Below, piece by piece: positions 32,670 through 43,303 of a stretch of 56,385 bases of DNA. Numbering within the stretch: position 1 is the first letter of the stretch; the number at the start of each line of letters is the position of its first letter. The notes beneath the pieces were generated by a model that worked only from the letters and a program-made list of their open reading frames with translations, searched no databases and was not told the origin of the DNA. The translations under genes were made by a program, and so were the position numbers. Origin of the DNA: Pelagibacterales bacterium SAG-MED50 (GTDB taxonomy: Bacteria; Pseudomonadota; Alphaproteobacteria; Pelagibacterales; Pelagibacteraceae); contig JACWER010000009.1 of NCBI GenBank assembly GCA_014653385.1, positions 1 to 56,385 on the forward strand, read 5' to 3'.

Positions 32670-35600
32670 TGAAAAATTATAAAAAAAATTTTGAAATATT
32701 AAAGAAAAACCATGTTTATTCTGAAGAGATGGAACACGATGCTTGCGGCGTTGGTTTAATTGCCTCTACTGAAGGAAAGAAATCTCGTAAAATTGTTGAG
32801 TATGGAATTGAGGCTTTAAAAGCAGTTTGGCACAGAGGAGCTGTTGATGCTGATGGAAAAACAGGAGATGGAGCAGGCATTCATGTAGAAGTACCAAAAG
32901 ATTTTTTTATAGAAAAAGTAGAAGTCACAGGTCACACATACGATAATTCAGAAATATGCGTTGGAATGATTTTCTTACCAAGAAATGATTATACGGCACA
33001 AGAAAGCTGCAAAACAATAGTTGAGAGTGAATTAACAAAAAACGATTTTAGTATTTATGGTTGGAGACAAGTTCCAGTTAATCCAAAAGTATTAGGTGAA
33101 AAAGCATTTCAAACAATGCCTGAAATTATTCAAGTACTTTTTAAATCTAATAACCCAGAATTATTGAATAAAGATCTTGAGAGAAAAATTTATGAAACGA
33201 GAAGAATAATAGAAAATAAAGCTTTTCAAATTTCTTTAAATAATTTTTATATTTGTTCTTTTAGTTCTAAGTCAATTATTTATAAGGGAATGTTTTTAGC
33301 AGAAGCTATATCAGATTTTTTCTTAGATTTAAAAGACAAGAGATTTATTTCAAGATATGCAATTTTTCACCAAAGGTTTTCTACTAATACAGCACCAAGT
33401 TGGAATTTAGCTCAACCTTTTAGAGCAATTGCTCATAATGGAGAAATTAATACATATCGTGGTAATAAAAATTGGATGAAGGTTCATGAACAAGAAATGA
33501 ATAGCCCACTATTTGATAACATAAATAATTTAAAACCAGTAATTCAACAAGGTACATCAGATTCAGCTGCGTTAGATAATGTTTTTGAATTATTGAATAT
33601 TTCAGGTCAGCCAGCACCTTTAGCAAAATTAATGTTAGTACCTGATGCTTGGTCAAAAAAGAATAAAACTTTGTCTAAAGATCATCAACAATTGTTTAAT
33701 TTTTTAAACAGTACCATGGAACCTTGGGATGGGCCTGCAGCTATTGCTGGAACAGATAATGAATGGGTAATTGCTGCGAATGATAGAAATGGATTGAGAC
33801 CATTGAGATATGCAATCACTAAAGATAATTTATTATTTGCAGGTTCTGAAACAGGTATGATCGAACTTAATGAGAAAAAAATTTTAACAAAGGGAAGATT
33901 GGGTCCTGGAGAAATAATTGGTGTTAGAATTGAAAAAGGAAAAGTATTTACTAACAGTAAAATTAAAGATTATTTAGCTAAGGAATATAAACACTTTAAT
34001 TCTCAAATTATTAATTTAGATGAAAAATTTACTATTTCTGGTGAGAAACATACATTTTCAGGAGATGACTTAAGAAGAAGGCAATTTACATTTGGAATGA
34101 GCTTAGAAGACCTGGAACTGATTTTGCACCCAATGGCTGAAGATGCAAAAGAGGCAATAGGTTCAATGGGTGATGATACCCCTCTTGCAGTATTGTCAGA
34201 TAAATACAGACCTCTTTATCATTTCTTTAGACAAAATTTTAGCCAAGTAACAAATCCTCCCATTGATTCATTGAGAGAAAATAAAGTTATGAGTTTAAAA
34301 ACAAGGTTTGGAAATTTGGGTAATATTCTCGACTTTGATAATTTAACTAAGCAAAATATTTATGTTTTAAATAGTCCAATTTTGTCAAATTCACAATTTG
34401 ATAAATTTATTAATTTTTTTGGCAAAAATTCATTAGTTATAGATTGTACTTTTTTAAAAGATCAAAGTTTATTTGATGCAATAAAAAAAATTCAAAAAGA
34501 TGCGGAAATTGCTGTAAGACAAGGTGTCACTCAATTAATTTTAAGTGATAAGGAATTATCGGAGAACAATCTTCCAATACCTATGCTTTTGTGTGTAGGT
34601 GCAATCAACTCTTTCTTAATAGAAAAAAAATTAAGAGGATATGTCTCAATTAATGTCCAGTCTGGAGAAGCTTTAGATACTCACTCATTTGCCACTTTAA
34701 TTGGTGTAGGAGCAACTACAGTAAACCCGTATCTTGCTTTTGATAGTTTGTACCAAAGACACGAAAAAAAACTTTTTGGAAAATTTAGTTTTGATGAATG
34801 TGTGGAGAGATATATTAAATCAGTGAATGCTGGACTTTTAAAGATCATGTCTAAAATGGGAATTTCTGTTTTGAGCTCATATAGAGGTGGATGTAATTTT
34901 GAAACTGTTGGTTTAAGCAGAACAATTGTTGCTGACTATTTCCCTGGCGTTGTATCTAAAATATCTGGAATTGGACTAACTGGAATAGAAAAAAAAATTA
35001 GATCTATTCATAAAGAAGCCTTTGAAGGTTCAGAAACAATCTTGCCAATAGGTGGAATATATAGATATCGTAAAAATGGAGAAACACACCAATATCAAGG
35101 AAAATTAATTCACTTATTACAAAGTGCCGTAGGATCTAACTCTTATGAAGCATATAAAAGATATGCCGAAGGAATATATAATTTACCACCAATAAATTTG
35201 AGGGATTTAATTGATTTTAGGTCAAAAAAATTGAATGGACCGATAGAAATCTCTGAAGTCGAACCAATTCAAAATATACTTAAAAGATTTGGAAGTGGAA
35301 GCATGTCACATGGAGCACTCTCAAAAGAAGCTCACGAAACACTTGCTACTGGAATGAACAGAATTAAAGGTGCCTCTTGTAGTGGTGAAGGTGGAGAAGA
35401 TGAGAGTAGGTTTAAAATTCTAGATAATGGAGATAGCACAAACTCTAGAGTAAAACAAATAGCATCAGCAAGATTTGGCGTTACAGTTAACTACTTAAAC
35501 AATTGTAATGAAATTGAAATTAAAATAGCTCAAGGAGCAAAACCAGGAGAAGGTGGACAGTTACCAGGTTTTAAAGTTACAGATGAAATTGCAAAACTGA

Positions 35601-37174
35601 GACACTCGACGCCTGGTGTTACTTTAATATCTCCTCCACCACATCATGATATTTATTCTATAGAAGATCTTGCACAACTTATTTATGATTTAAAACAAAT
35701 AAACCCCAAAGCAAGAATTGGAGTTAAGCTTGTTGCTTCATCAGGTGTTGGAACAATCGCCGCTGGTGTCGCTAAAGCAAAAGCAGATATCATATTAATT
35801 TCAGGACACAATGGTGGTACTGGTGCAACACCACAAACTAGTGTTAAGTACGTGGGGATCCCCTGGGAAATGGGTTTAACAGAAGCTAATCAGGTTTTAA
35901 CTTTAAATAATCTAAGACACAAAGTTACCCTAAGAACTGACGGTGGTATTAAAACAGGAAGAGATGTTGTTATTGCAGCAATGATGGGAGCTGAAGAGTA
36001 TGGAGTGGCAACTACCGCGTTGGTTGCGATGGGTTGTATCATGGTTAGACAATGTCATTCAAATACATGTCCAGTTGGTGTCTGTACTCAAGATGATAAA
36101 CTTAGAGAAAAATTCACAGGCACGCCAGATAAAGTAGTTAACTTATTTACTTTTATTGCATCTGAAGTAAGAGAAATTTTAGCAAAAATAGGTTTTAAAT
36201 CATTGAATGATATAATTGGAAGGACAGACCTTTTAATGCAGGTTAATAAAGCATCTCCAAATCTTGATGATTTAGATTTGAACCCACTTTTTGTACAGGC
36301 AGATAATGGTAACAATAAAAGATATTGTGAAAATCAGGAAATAAATCATGTACCAGATACGCTTGATCAAGAAATTTGGCCAGAGATTGAAAAAACTTTG
36401 GATAATTCCCAAAAGATTGAGAAAGAGTACGTTATCAAAAATACTAATAGAGCTGTTGGAACAAGAATATCTCATCATCTTTATAAAAAATATGGATATG
36501 AAAAACTTAATGAAAACTTTTTAGTATTAAATTTCAGAGGATCAGCGGGACAGTCATTTGGTGCTTTTTCTGCAAAAGGCTTAAAACTTGTTCTAAAAGG
36601 AGATGCTAATGATTATGTAGGCAAAGGGTTATCAGGTGCTACAATTTCAATCAAATTGTCTGATGAAAGTAATTTAATTTCAAATGAAAATACCATTATA
36701 GGAAATACAGTTTTATATGGAGCAACTTCAGGAAAACTATTTGCAGCTGGACAGGCGGGAGAAAGATTTGCTGTTAGAAATTCTGGAGCAACTACAGTAA
36801 TTGAAGGATGTGACTCTAATGGTTGTGAATACATGACAGGAGGAACAGTGGTAATTTTAGGTGATGTAGGTGATAATTTTGCAGCTGGTATGACAGGGGG
36901 GATGGCATTTATTTATGACAAATCAAGAGAATTTGAAAAAAAAGTAAACAATGAATCTGTTGTATGGCAAAATGTAGAAACAGATTATTGGAAAACATAT
37001 CTTAAAGATTTAATAAAAGAGCATTTTAAAGAAACTGGATCTAATTTATCAAAATTGTTGATTAAAAATTATGACGAAGAGTTAAAGAATTTTGTTCAGG
37101 TTTGTCCAAAAGAAATGTTGGATAAGTTAAGCAATCCAATTAGTCTTAAATCAGTTATTAAAGAAGTTAGTTAA
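32669..37174 (+). CDS. gltB: Glutamate synthase large subunit
   Basis: A 1501-residue enzyme making two glutamates from glutamine and 2-oxoglutarate. A short propeptide precedes the N-terminal nucleophile Cys in HDACGVGLIAS, which starts the class II glutaminase domain. The FMN barrel includes GHNGGTGATPQTSVKYVG, and the 3Fe-4S cluster is bound by CIMVRQCHSNTCPVGVC. The C-terminal beta-helix (GATSGKLFAAGQAGERFAVR) is intact. With gltD it forms the ammonium assimilation pair. It ends 4 bp into the convergent hydrolase gene. Confidence 0.98.
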   Translation: MKNYKKNFEILKKNHVYSEEMEHDACGVGLIASTEGKKSRKIVEYGIEALKAVWHRGAVDADGKTGDGAGIHVEVPKDFFIEKVEVTGHTYDNSEICVGMIFLPRNDYTAQESCKTIVESELTKNDFSIYGWRQVPVNPKVLGEKAFQTMPEIIQVLFKSNNPELLNKDLERKIYETRRIIENKAFQISLNNFYICSFSSKSIIYKGMFLAEAISDFFLDLKDKRFISRYAIFHQRFSTNTAPSWNLAQPFRAIAHNGEINTYRGNKNWMKVHEQEMNSPLFDNINNLKPVIQQGTSDSAALDNVFELLNISGQPAPLAKLMLVPDAWSKKNKTLSKDHQQLFNFLNSTMEPWDGPAAIAGTDNEWVIAANDRNGLRPLRYAITKDNLLFAGSETGMIELNEKKILTKGRLGPGEIIGVRIEKGKVFTNSKIKDYLAKEYKHFNSQIINLDEKFTISGEKHTFSGDDLRRRQFTFGMSLEDLELILHPMAEDAKEAIGSMGDDTPLAVLSDKYRPLYHFFRQNFSQVTNPPIDSLRENKVMSLKTRFGNLGNILDFDNLTKQNIYVLNSPILSNSQFDKFINFFGKNSLVIDCTFLKDQSLFDAIKKIQKDAEIAVRQGVTQLILSDKELSENNLPIPMLLCVGAINSFLIEKKLRGYVSINVQSGEALDTHSFATLIGVGATTVNPYLAFDSLYQRHEKKLFGKFSFDECVERYIKSVNAGLLKIMSKMGISVLSSYRGGCNFETVGLSRTIVADYFPGVVSKISGIGLTGIEKKIRSIHKEAFEGSETILPIGGIYRYRKNGETHQYQGKLIHLLQSAVGSNSYEAYKRYAEGIYNLPPINLRDLIDFRSKKLNGPIEISEVEPIQNILKRFGSGSMSHGALSKEAHETLATGMNRIKGASCSGEGGEDESRFKILDNGDSTNSRVKQIASARFGVTVNYLNNCNEIEIKIAQGAKPGEGGQLPGFKVTDEIAKLRHSTPGVTLISPPPHHDIYSIEDLAQLIYDLKQINPKARIGVKLVASSGVGTIAAGVAKAKADIILISGHNGGTGATPQTSVKYVGIPWEMGLTEANQVLTLNNLRHKVTLRTDGGIKTGRDVVIAAMMGAEEYGVATTALVAMGCIMVRQCHSNTCPVGVCTQDDKLREKFTGTPDKVVNLFTFIASEVREILAKIGFKSLNDIIGRTDLLMQVNKASPNLDDLDLNPLFVQADNGNNKRYCENQEINHVPDTLDQEIWPEIEKTLDNSQKIEKEYVIKNTNRAVGTRISHHLYKKYGYEKLNENFLVLNFRGSAGQSFGAFSAKGLKLVLKGDANDYVGKGLSGATISIKLSDESNLISNENTIIGNTVLYGATSGKLFAAGQAGERFAVRNSGATTVIEGCDSNGCEYMTGGTVVILGDVGDNFAAGMTGGMAFIYDKSREFEKKVNNESVVWQNVETDYWKTYLKDLIKEHFKETGSNLSKLLIKNYDEELKNFVQVCPKEMLDKLSNPISLKSVIKEVS

Positions 37175-37914
37175 ATAATCAATTTAAGTTCTTTTAGTAT
37201 TATTTTAAGATATTTTTGACTGGATAAACTGTGATCACCATTTTTAACAATAACTAATTTTTTTTTCGCTTTTTGGAATATTTTTAAAACTTTTCTTGAA
37301 TTAGAAACCGGTACTACCTCATCTTTTTGACCATGGACCATAGTAACACTTATTTTAGAATTTATCTTTTTGTTTAAAACCTTATTTTTTCTGCCATCTT
37401 TAATTAATTGAAGAGTAATTGGATATTCATAATTGCTATGTTTTAATTGTAAAATTCCTTTTTGAATAGTTTCAGACTTCATTTTTTTTGTAAATTTTTT
37501 CCACATCAAATTTTCTAAAAACTCTGGTGCAGAACCAATACCCAAAAATCCTTTTATTTGACTTTTAAATTCTTGAAATTGTTTAAGGGCTAACCATGCT
37601 CCCATGCTTGAACCAATAATAATAAATTCTTTCTTCTTAATAAACTTTTTAATAAAAGTTGATGTTTCATTACTCCATTTTGTAATATTACCATTTATAA
37701 ATTTTCCTGACGATTTTCCGTGTCCAGAATATTCAAGTGCTAAAAAACTTAGTTTATTTTTTTTGGCAAATTTTAAAAAAGTATTTGGTTTTTTTCCCTC
37801 TAAATCAGACATAAAGCCATGTAAAAAAACAATAAAAGGAGCACCTTTATAAACATTGCAAATAAATCTTATTTTCTTACTTTTTGAGATGTTGTGATAT
37901 TTGAAATGAGTCAT
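37171..37914 (-). CDS. Alpha/beta-hydrolase
   Basis: A 247-residue cytoplasmic hydrolase with IVFLHGFMSDLEGKK (oxyanion HG), the nucleophile elbow GSSMGAWLAL (GxSxG), HGQKDEVVP (acid) and NGDHSL (His). The lid is basic. It resembles the RBBP9/YqiA-like or serine-aminopeptidase-like S9 hydrolases common in Alphaproteobacteria. Substrate unknown. It is divergent from the glycosyltransferase gene over a 42-bp gap. Confidence 0.85.
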   Translation of the reverse strand: MTHFKYHNISKSKKIRFICNVYKGAPFIVFLHGFMSDLEGKKPNTFLKFAKKNKLSFLALEYSGHGKSSGKFINGNITKWSNETSTFIKKFIKKKEFIIIGSSMGAWLALKQFQEFKSQIKGFLGIGSAPEFLENLMWKKFTKKMKSETIQKGILQLKHSNYEYPITLQLIKDGRKNKVLNKKINSKISVTMVHGQKDEVVPVSNSRKVLKIFQKAKKKLVIVKNGDHSLSSQKYLKIILKELKLII

Positions 37915-37956
37915 AATCGTTTATATGTTTAGTCTAATATTATATAATAATATCAA

Positions 37957-39111
37957 ATGTCATCTAATTTAAAAGTTTTACAAGTCATACCCAAATTAGG
38001 CTATGGAGGAGCAGAAACAGGTTGTTATGACATTGCTCATTATTTACCAGAAAACGAATGTGGATCTTATATTGTAACTAGCGGAGGAGAACTTCTCAAA
38101 TTTATTGATAAAAAAAAAGTAAAAATAATAAAACTTCCAGTTCATAGTAAAAATCCATTAATTATATTTATAAATTTTTTAGCTTTAATTGGTGTGATAC
38201 TGATTAATAATATTTCAATTGTGCACGCTAGAAGTAGAGCTCCTGCCTGGTCATGTTTGTTAGCAGCTAAAGTTACAGGTAGAAAATTTGTTACTACTTT
38301 TCATGGTACTTATAATTTTAATAGTAAAATTAAAAGATTTTATAATTCTGTAATGGTTAGATCAGATTTAATTATAGCAGGATCTAATTTTATTTTTTCT
38401 CACATTAAAGAAAATTATACAAAATATTTTGATGCTAAAAAAAAACTTTTAGTTATTTTTAGAGGTATCAACGTTGATTATTTCGATCCCACTACCAAAC
38501 TAGAAAGTGATGAAAAAAAACTATTAAAAGAATGGCAAATAGAAAAAGATAAAAAGATAATTCTTTTACCTGGAAGACTAACAGGATGGAAAGGACAAGA
38601 GGTTTTTATAGAGGCAGTTAATTTGGTAAATACAGAACTTGGATACGAGGCTTTTTATGCAGTAATACTTGGAAGCGAACAAGGTAGAGAGCTTTATAAG
38701 AAAAAACTTATTAGACTTACAGAGCAGCATAGATTGATTAATCAGGTAAAATTTATTGATCATTGTAAGGATATGGCTTTAGCTTACAAAGTTTCGGATA
38801 TAGTGGTATCAGCTTCAATTGAACCAGAGGCTTTTGGAAGAGTTGCTGTAGAAGCTCAATCAATGGAAAGACCAATAATTGCAAGCAATATTGGAGGGTC
38901 TAATGAGACTGTAGTTGATGAAAAAACTGGTTTTTTATTCGATTCTAACAATGCAAAATCATTGAGCAAAAAAATTTTAAAGGTGCTTTCTATGGATGAA
39001 GCATCATTACAATCGATAGGTAAAGAAGGAAGAAAAAACATAATTCAAAAATTTAATGTTGAAAAAATGTGCTTTTCTACTTATTCAGAGTATAAAAAAA
39101 TATTAAATTAA
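37957..39111 (+). CDS. GT4-family glycosyltransferase
   Basis: A 384-residue GT-B fold glycosyltransferase. The N-terminal domain opens VLQVIPKLGYGGAETGCYD, an acceptor-domain signature; the C-terminal domain has LPGRLTGWKGQEVFIEA and the donor-binding SIEPEAFGRVAVEAQSM (E-x7-E). Retaining sugar transfer from a nucleotide sugar is expected, probably to a lipid or polysaccharide of the envelope. Its stop overlaps the thrS ATG by one base although the functions are unrelated. Confidence 0.9.
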   Translation: MSSNLKVLQVIPKLGYGGAETGCYDIAHYLPENECGSYIVTSGGELLKFIDKKKVKIIKLPVHSKNPLIIFINFLALIGVILINNISIVHARSRAPAWSCLLAAKVTGRKFVTTFHGTYNFNSKIKRFYNSVMVRSDLIIAGSNFIFSHIKENYTKYFDAKKKLLVIFRGINVDYFDPTTKLESDEKKLLKEWQIEKDKKIILLPGRLTGWKGQEVFIEAVNLVNTELGYEAFYAVILGSEQGRELYKKKLIRLTEQHRLINQVKFIDHCKDMALAYKVSDIVVSASIEPEAFGRVAVEAQSMERPIIASNIGGSNETVVDEKTGFLFDSNNAKSLSKKILKVLSMDEASLQSIGKEGRKNIIQKFNVEKMCFSTYSEYKKILN

Positions 39112-41027
39112 TGCCTATAATTACATTACCTGATGGAAATAATTTAAAATTTCCAGACAAAGTTACAGGTCTAGATGTGGCTGAAAAAATTAGTAAGTCA
39201 CTTGCTAAACAAGCTATGGTCATCAGTGTTGATGGTGATTTAAAAGATTTAGATTTTTTAATAGAAAAAGATTGTTCTATAAAGATTTTTACATCAAAAA
39301 ATCCTGAGGGTTTAGAAACTATAAGGCACGATACAGCGCATATATTAGCAATGGCTGTACAAGAGTTATTTCCAGGAACACAAGTTACCATTGGGCCAGT
39401 TATTGAAAATGGTTTTTACTATGATTTTGCAAGAAAAGAATCTTTTACCGAAGATGATTTAGAAAAAATTGAAAATAAGATGAAAGAAATTGTGGATAGA
39501 AATGAAATCACAAAAAGAGAAGTATGGGAAAGAAAAAAAGCTATTTCACATTTTAAAGAAAAAGGAGAAACTTATAAAGCAGAATTAATTGAAGCAATCC
39601 CAGAAAACGAAGATGTATCTATTTACTTCCATGGTGAATGGCACGACTTATGCAGAGGACCACATCTTTCTTCAACAGGTAAAATTGGAAAATTTTTTAA
39701 ACTTACTAAAGTTTCAGGTGCTTATTGGAGAGGTAACTCTAATAATGAAATGTTGCAAAGAATATATGGAACAAGTTGGGCAACCCAAAAAGATTTAGAC
39801 GAATATTTAAAAAGAATTGAAGAAGCTGAAAAAAGAGATCATCGAAAACTTGGAAAAGAAATGGATTTATTTCATTTTAGAGAAGAAAGTCCAGGATCAG
39901 TATTTTGGCACGAAAGAGGATGGGCTTTATTTCAAAAGTTAATTAATTATATGAGAGGCAGACAGGATGCTGCAGGATATAAAGAAGTAAATACGCCAGA
40001 GATATTAGATAGACAATTGTGGGAAAAGTCTGGTCATTGGGAAAAATATGGTGAAAATATGTATACATCAGAAACTCCAGACGAAAAAGTATTTGCAATT
40101 AAACCCATGAATTGTCCTGGACATATCCAGGTATTTAATCAAGGTTTAAAAAGTTATAGAGATCTTCCTTTACGTATAACAGAATTTGGAAAAGTGCATC
40201 GTTATGAACCATCAGGAGCTTTGCACGGTCTATTAAGAGTGAGAGCATTTACGCAAGATGATGCTCACATATTTTGTTCTGAGGATCAAATTACAAGTGA
40301 ATGTTTAGAGGTAACTAATTTAATTTTGGATATTTATAAGGATTTAGGTTTTGAAAATGTAATTCTTAAATATGCAGATAGACCAGAAGTAAGAGTTGGT
40401 GATGATGAAGTTTGGGATAAAGCAGAAGCTTCTTTACTTGAAGCAGTCAAAGCATCTAAGTTAGAATATAGTATTAATAAGGGTGAAGGTGCATTTTATG
40501 GTCCAAAAATTGAATTTGTATTAAGGGATGCAATTGGTAGAGATTGGCAGTGTGGAACTTTGCAAGTTGATTTGAATTTACCAGGAAGATTAGATGCTTC
40601 TTATGTTGATAAAGATGGAACTAAAAAAGTACCCGTTATGCTTCATCGAGCTTTATTTGGTTCTTTAGAAAGATTCATAGGAATTCTTATAGAAAATTAT
40701 GCTGGCAAATTTCCTTTTTGGATTTCCCCATTACAAACTGTTGTGATACCAATATCTGAAGAATTTGACGATTATGCTATCGAAGTGTCAAAAAAAATAA
40801 AACAAGCGGGCATTAGTTCAAACGTTGATTTAAAAAAACATAATTTAAATTATAAAATAAGAGATCATTCATTAGCAAAAATACCTCTTTTATTAATTTG
40901 TGGTAAAAAAGAAGTTGACTCTAACTCTGTAACGATTAGAAGATTGGACTCGAACAAACAAGAAAATATGGATTTAAATTTATTCTTAAAAACTTTCTCT
41001 GCTTTGAACAAAGCATCCTCAAACTAA
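39111..41027 (+). CDS. thrS: Threonyl-tRNA synthetase
   Basis: Class II aminoacyl-tRNA synthetase, 638 residues. Domains in order: TGS (1-60, ITLPDGNNLKFP), the editing/SAD domain (HDTAHILAMAVQELFP and the DLCRGPHL region), the catalytic core (motif 2 RYEPSGALHGLLRVRAFTQDDAH, zinc ligands including MNCPGHIQ), and the anticodon-binding domain (VVIPISEEFDDYA). It starts the block thrS-infC-rpmI-rplT-pheS-pheT. Confidence 0.98.
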   Translation: MPIITLPDGNNLKFPDKVTGLDVAEKISKSLAKQAMVISVDGDLKDLDFLIEKDCSIKIFTSKNPEGLETIRHDTAHILAMAVQELFPGTQVTIGPVIENGFYYDFARKESFTEDDLEKIENKMKEIVDRNEITKREVWERKKAISHFKEKGETYKAELIEAIPENEDVSIYFHGEWHDLCRGPHLSSTGKIGKFFKLTKVSGAYWRGNSNNEMLQRIYGTSWATQKDLDEYLKRIEEAEKRDHRKLGKEMDLFHFREESPGSVFWHERGWALFQKLINYMRGRQDAAGYKEVNTPEILDRQLWEKSGHWEKYGENMYTSETPDEKVFAIKPMNCPGHIQVFNQGLKSYRDLPLRITEFGKVHRYEPSGALHGLLRVRAFTQDDAHIFCSEDQITSECLEVTNLILDIYKDLGFENVILKYADRPEVRVGDDEVWDKAEASLLEAVKASKLEYSINKGEGAFYGPKIEFVLRDAIGRDWQCGTLQVDLNLPGRLDASYVDKDGTKKVPVMLHRALFGSLERFIGILIENYAGKFPFWISPLQTVVIPISEEFDDYAIEVSKKIKQAGISSNVDLKKHNLNYKIRDHSLAKIPLLLICGKKEVDSNSVTIRRLDSNKQENMDLNLFLKTFSALNKASSN

Positions 41028-41573
41028 GTGGCAGATTTTAAACAAAATTACTTTCAAAGAAGAACAAAAGACAGGGGTCCTAGATCTAACAATAGAATTT
41101 CTTCTCCTGATGTTCAGGTTATAGCAAGTGATGGTGAAAATCTTGGTGTGATGAATACTAATGAGGCAATCTCAATGGCAAAAAATCAAGGATTAGATTT
41201 AATAGAGATAGCAGCTAATGCAAACCCACCTGTTTGTAAAATTATGGATATGGGTAAGTTTAAATATGATGCCCAAAAGAAAGCAAATATAGCAAAAAAA
41301 AAACAAAAAATTGTTTTATTAAAAGAAATTAAAATGAGACCTGTTACAGAAACACATGATTATGATTTTAAGGTTAAAAATGCAAAAAAATTTATAGCCA
41401 AGGGGGATAAAGTAAAATTTACTGTCAGATTTAAAGGCCGTGAACTACAACACTCTCACTTAGGAAAAGAATTAATGGATAAGATCAAAGAAGACATGAA
41501 GGATATTGGTAAGGTAGAATTACACCCTAAGTTTGATGGCAAGCAAATGATCATGGTAATTCAGCCTTTATAG
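41028..41573 (+). CDS. infC: Translation initiation factor IF-3, GTG start
   Basis: IF-3 keeps the 30S subunit free and checks start-codon pairing. The 181-residue protein has the N-domain with LDLIEIAANANPPVCKIMD and the C-domain with LLKEIKMRPVTETHDYDFK and KVKFTVRFKGRE. The start is a GTG immediately after the thrS TAA with no spacer, and no suitable ATG lies near. Rare starts on infC are well known (AUU in E. coli) and support autoregulation; whether that applies here is inference. Confidence 0.96.
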   Translation: MADFKQNYFQRRTKDRGPRSNNRISSPDVQVIASDGENLGVMNTNEAISMAKNQGLDLIEIAANANPPVCKIMDMGKFKYDAQKKANIAKKKQKIVLLKEIKMRPVTETHDYDFKVKNAKKFIAKGDKVKFTVRFKGRELQHSHLGKELMDKIKEDMKDIGKVELHPKFDGKQMIMVIQPL

Positions 41574-41586
41574 GCCTTAATATAGG

Positions 41587-41626
41587 TTGTAAATTTATAT
41601 CAATCTTTGTATAACACCGCAGAATT
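41587..41626 (+). promoter_or_regulatory. Possible internal promoter before rpmI
   Basis: TTGTAA (41587-41592) and TATAAC (41610-41615) are spaced by exactly 17 bp in the 53-bp gap between infC and rpmI. Transcription from it would begin only a few nucleotides before the rpmI ATG at 41627, giving an almost leaderless mRNA, and there is no clear ribosome site. It may be a chance match in AT-rich sequence. Confidence 0.3.
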
Positions 41627-41833
41627 ATGCCAAAATTAAAAACAAAAAGCTCAGCTAAAAAAAGATTTAAGATATCTGCAACAGGTAAAGTAATGACGGC
41701 CCAGGCTGGTAAAAGACATGGTATGATTAAAAGAACGAATTCTCAAATTAGAAAATTAAGAGGCACAACAACTATGTCAAAACAAGATGGCAAAATTGTT
41801 AAATCATACATGCCTTACAGTTTAAGAGGTTAA
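41627..41833 (+). CDS. rpmI: 50S ribosomal protein L35
   Basis: A 68-residue basic ribosomal protein beginning [20 protein letters not shown], the L35 signature, with [18 protein letters not shown] in the middle. It lies between infC and rplT in the order conserved across bacteria; the stop is 2 bp before rplT. Confidence 0.97.
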   Translation: MPKLKTKSSAKKRFKISATGKVMTAQAGKRHGMIKRTNSQIRKLRGTTTMSKQDGKIVKSYMPYSLRG

Positions 41834-41835
41834 TA

Positions 41836-42192
41836 ATGGCAAGAGTAAAAAGAGGCGTAACTAGCAAAGCAAAACATAAAAAAGTTTTAAAAGCTGTCAA
41901 AGGTCAATGGGGCAGAAGAAAAAACACTATCAGAGTAGCTAAGCAAGCAATGGAAAAAGCGATGCAGTATGCTTACAGAGATAGAAGAAATAAAAAAAGA
42001 GATTTCAAATCTTTATGGATACAAAGAATTAATGCTGGTGTTAGAGCTGAAGGATTAACATATTCAAAATTTATCAATGGTCTTGGTAAATGTGGTATTA
42101 CAATAGATAGAAAAATTCTTGCTGAAATTGCTTACGATAGCCCAGAAGCATTTAAAACAATTGTACAAAAAGCTCAATCCGCTTTAAATTAA
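41836..42192 (+). CDS. rplT: 50S ribosomal protein L20
   Basis: A 118-residue 23S rRNA-binding protein needed early in large-subunit assembly. It starts [20 protein letters not shown] and contains [21 protein letters not shown] and [19 protein letters not shown], all typical. In E. coli L20 represses its own operon; no leader structure for that is obvious here. Confidence 0.98.
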   Translation: MARVKRGVTSKAKHKKVLKAVKGQWGRRKNTIRVAKQAMEKAMQYAYRDRRNKKRDFKSLWIQRINAGVRAEGLTYSKFINGLGKCGITIDRKILAEIAYDSPEAFKTIVQKAQSALN

Positions 42193-42235
42193 TCTTCTCT
42201 ATTGTTTTTATTTCTTAAGGAAATAATCTATCAAT

Positions 42236-43303
42236 ATGCCAGACTTAAAAAATATTCAAAATGACTATTCTGCTAAACTAAATAACAATTTAAGTTTAGA
42301 AGAAATTAATCAAATTAAAACAGAGCTGTTTGGAAAAAATGGTCTGATTTCTTCTCAATTCAAAAATATTGGATCAATACCAGAGACAGATAGAAAAAAA
42401 TTTGCATCAGATCTAAATCAAATTAAGGACGAGTTACAAAATTTAATAACCAATAAAATTAATGAAATTGAATCAAAAAAAATAAATGAAAAATTAGAAA
42501 AAGAAAAAATTGACGTAACTCTTCCCGAAAGATCATTTGTTAGAGGTAAAATTCATCCTGTTTCTCAAACTATAGATGAAATTTCATCAATCTTTTCTGA
42601 AATTGGATTTAGTGTTGAAGAAGGTCCAGATATTGAAAATGAATATAATAATTTTACAGCCTTAAATACCCCTGACAATCATCCAGCAAGAGACATGCAT
42701 GACACATTTTATCTTGATGAGAATAAAGAGATTTTATTAAGAACTCATACATCTCCAGTTCAAATTAGGACAATGTTAAAAGATAAGCCTCCATTTAAGA
42801 TTATTGCGCCTGGAAGAACTTACAGGTCTGATAGCGACCAAACACATGCACCTATGTTTCATCAAGTAGAGGGTTTACATATAGATAAAAATATAAATAT
42901 GGGACACTTAAAGGGTTGTTTAAATTATTTTATTAAAGAGTTTTTTGAAGTTGAAAAAATTAAAATGAGATTTAGACCAAGTCACTTTCCATTTACGGAG
43001 CCATCAGCAGAAGTAGATATTGGTTATGAAATCAAAGATGGAAAAATTGTTATTGGAGATGGTGATCAATGGCTTGAAATCTTAGGGTGTGGAATGGTCC
43101 ACCCTAACGTTTTGAAAAATGTGAAAGTTGATCCTTCAAAATATCAAGGATATGCATTTGGTATTGGGATTGATCGATTGGCAATGCTTAAATATGGTAT
43201 TAATGATTTAAGAGCTTTCTTTGATTGTGATTATAGATGGTTAAATCATTTTGGTTTCGATCCATTAGATGTGCCATCAAATTATAGAGGTTTAAGTCGA
43301 TGA
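42236..43303 (+). CDS. pheS: Phenylalanyl-tRNA synthetase alpha subunit
   Basis: Catalytic subunit, 355 residues. It has an N-terminal coiled coil for tRNA binding, then the class II core: motif 1 [19 protein letters not shown], motif 2 [21 protein letters not shown] and motif 3 [21 protein letters not shown] (seen as [16 protein letters not shown]). The TGA overlaps the pheT ATG by 4 bp, coupling the two subunits. Confidence 0.97.
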   Translation: MPDLKNIQNDYSAKLNNNLSLEEINQIKTELFGKNGLISSQFKNIGSIPETDRKKFASDLNQIKDELQNLITNKINEIESKKINEKLEKEKIDVTLPERSFVRGKIHPVSQTIDEISSIFSEIGFSVEEGPDIENEYNNFTALNTPDNHPARDMHDTFYLDENKEILLRTHTSPVQIRTMLKDKPPFKIIAPGRTYRSDSDQTHAPMFHQVEGLHIDKNINMGHLKGCLNYFIKEFFEVEKIKMRFRPSHFPFTEPSAEVDIGYEIKDGKIVIGDGDQWLEILGCGMVHPNVLKNVKVDPSKYQGYAFGIGIDRLAMLKYGINDLRAFFDCDYRWLNHFGFDPLDVPSNYRGLSR

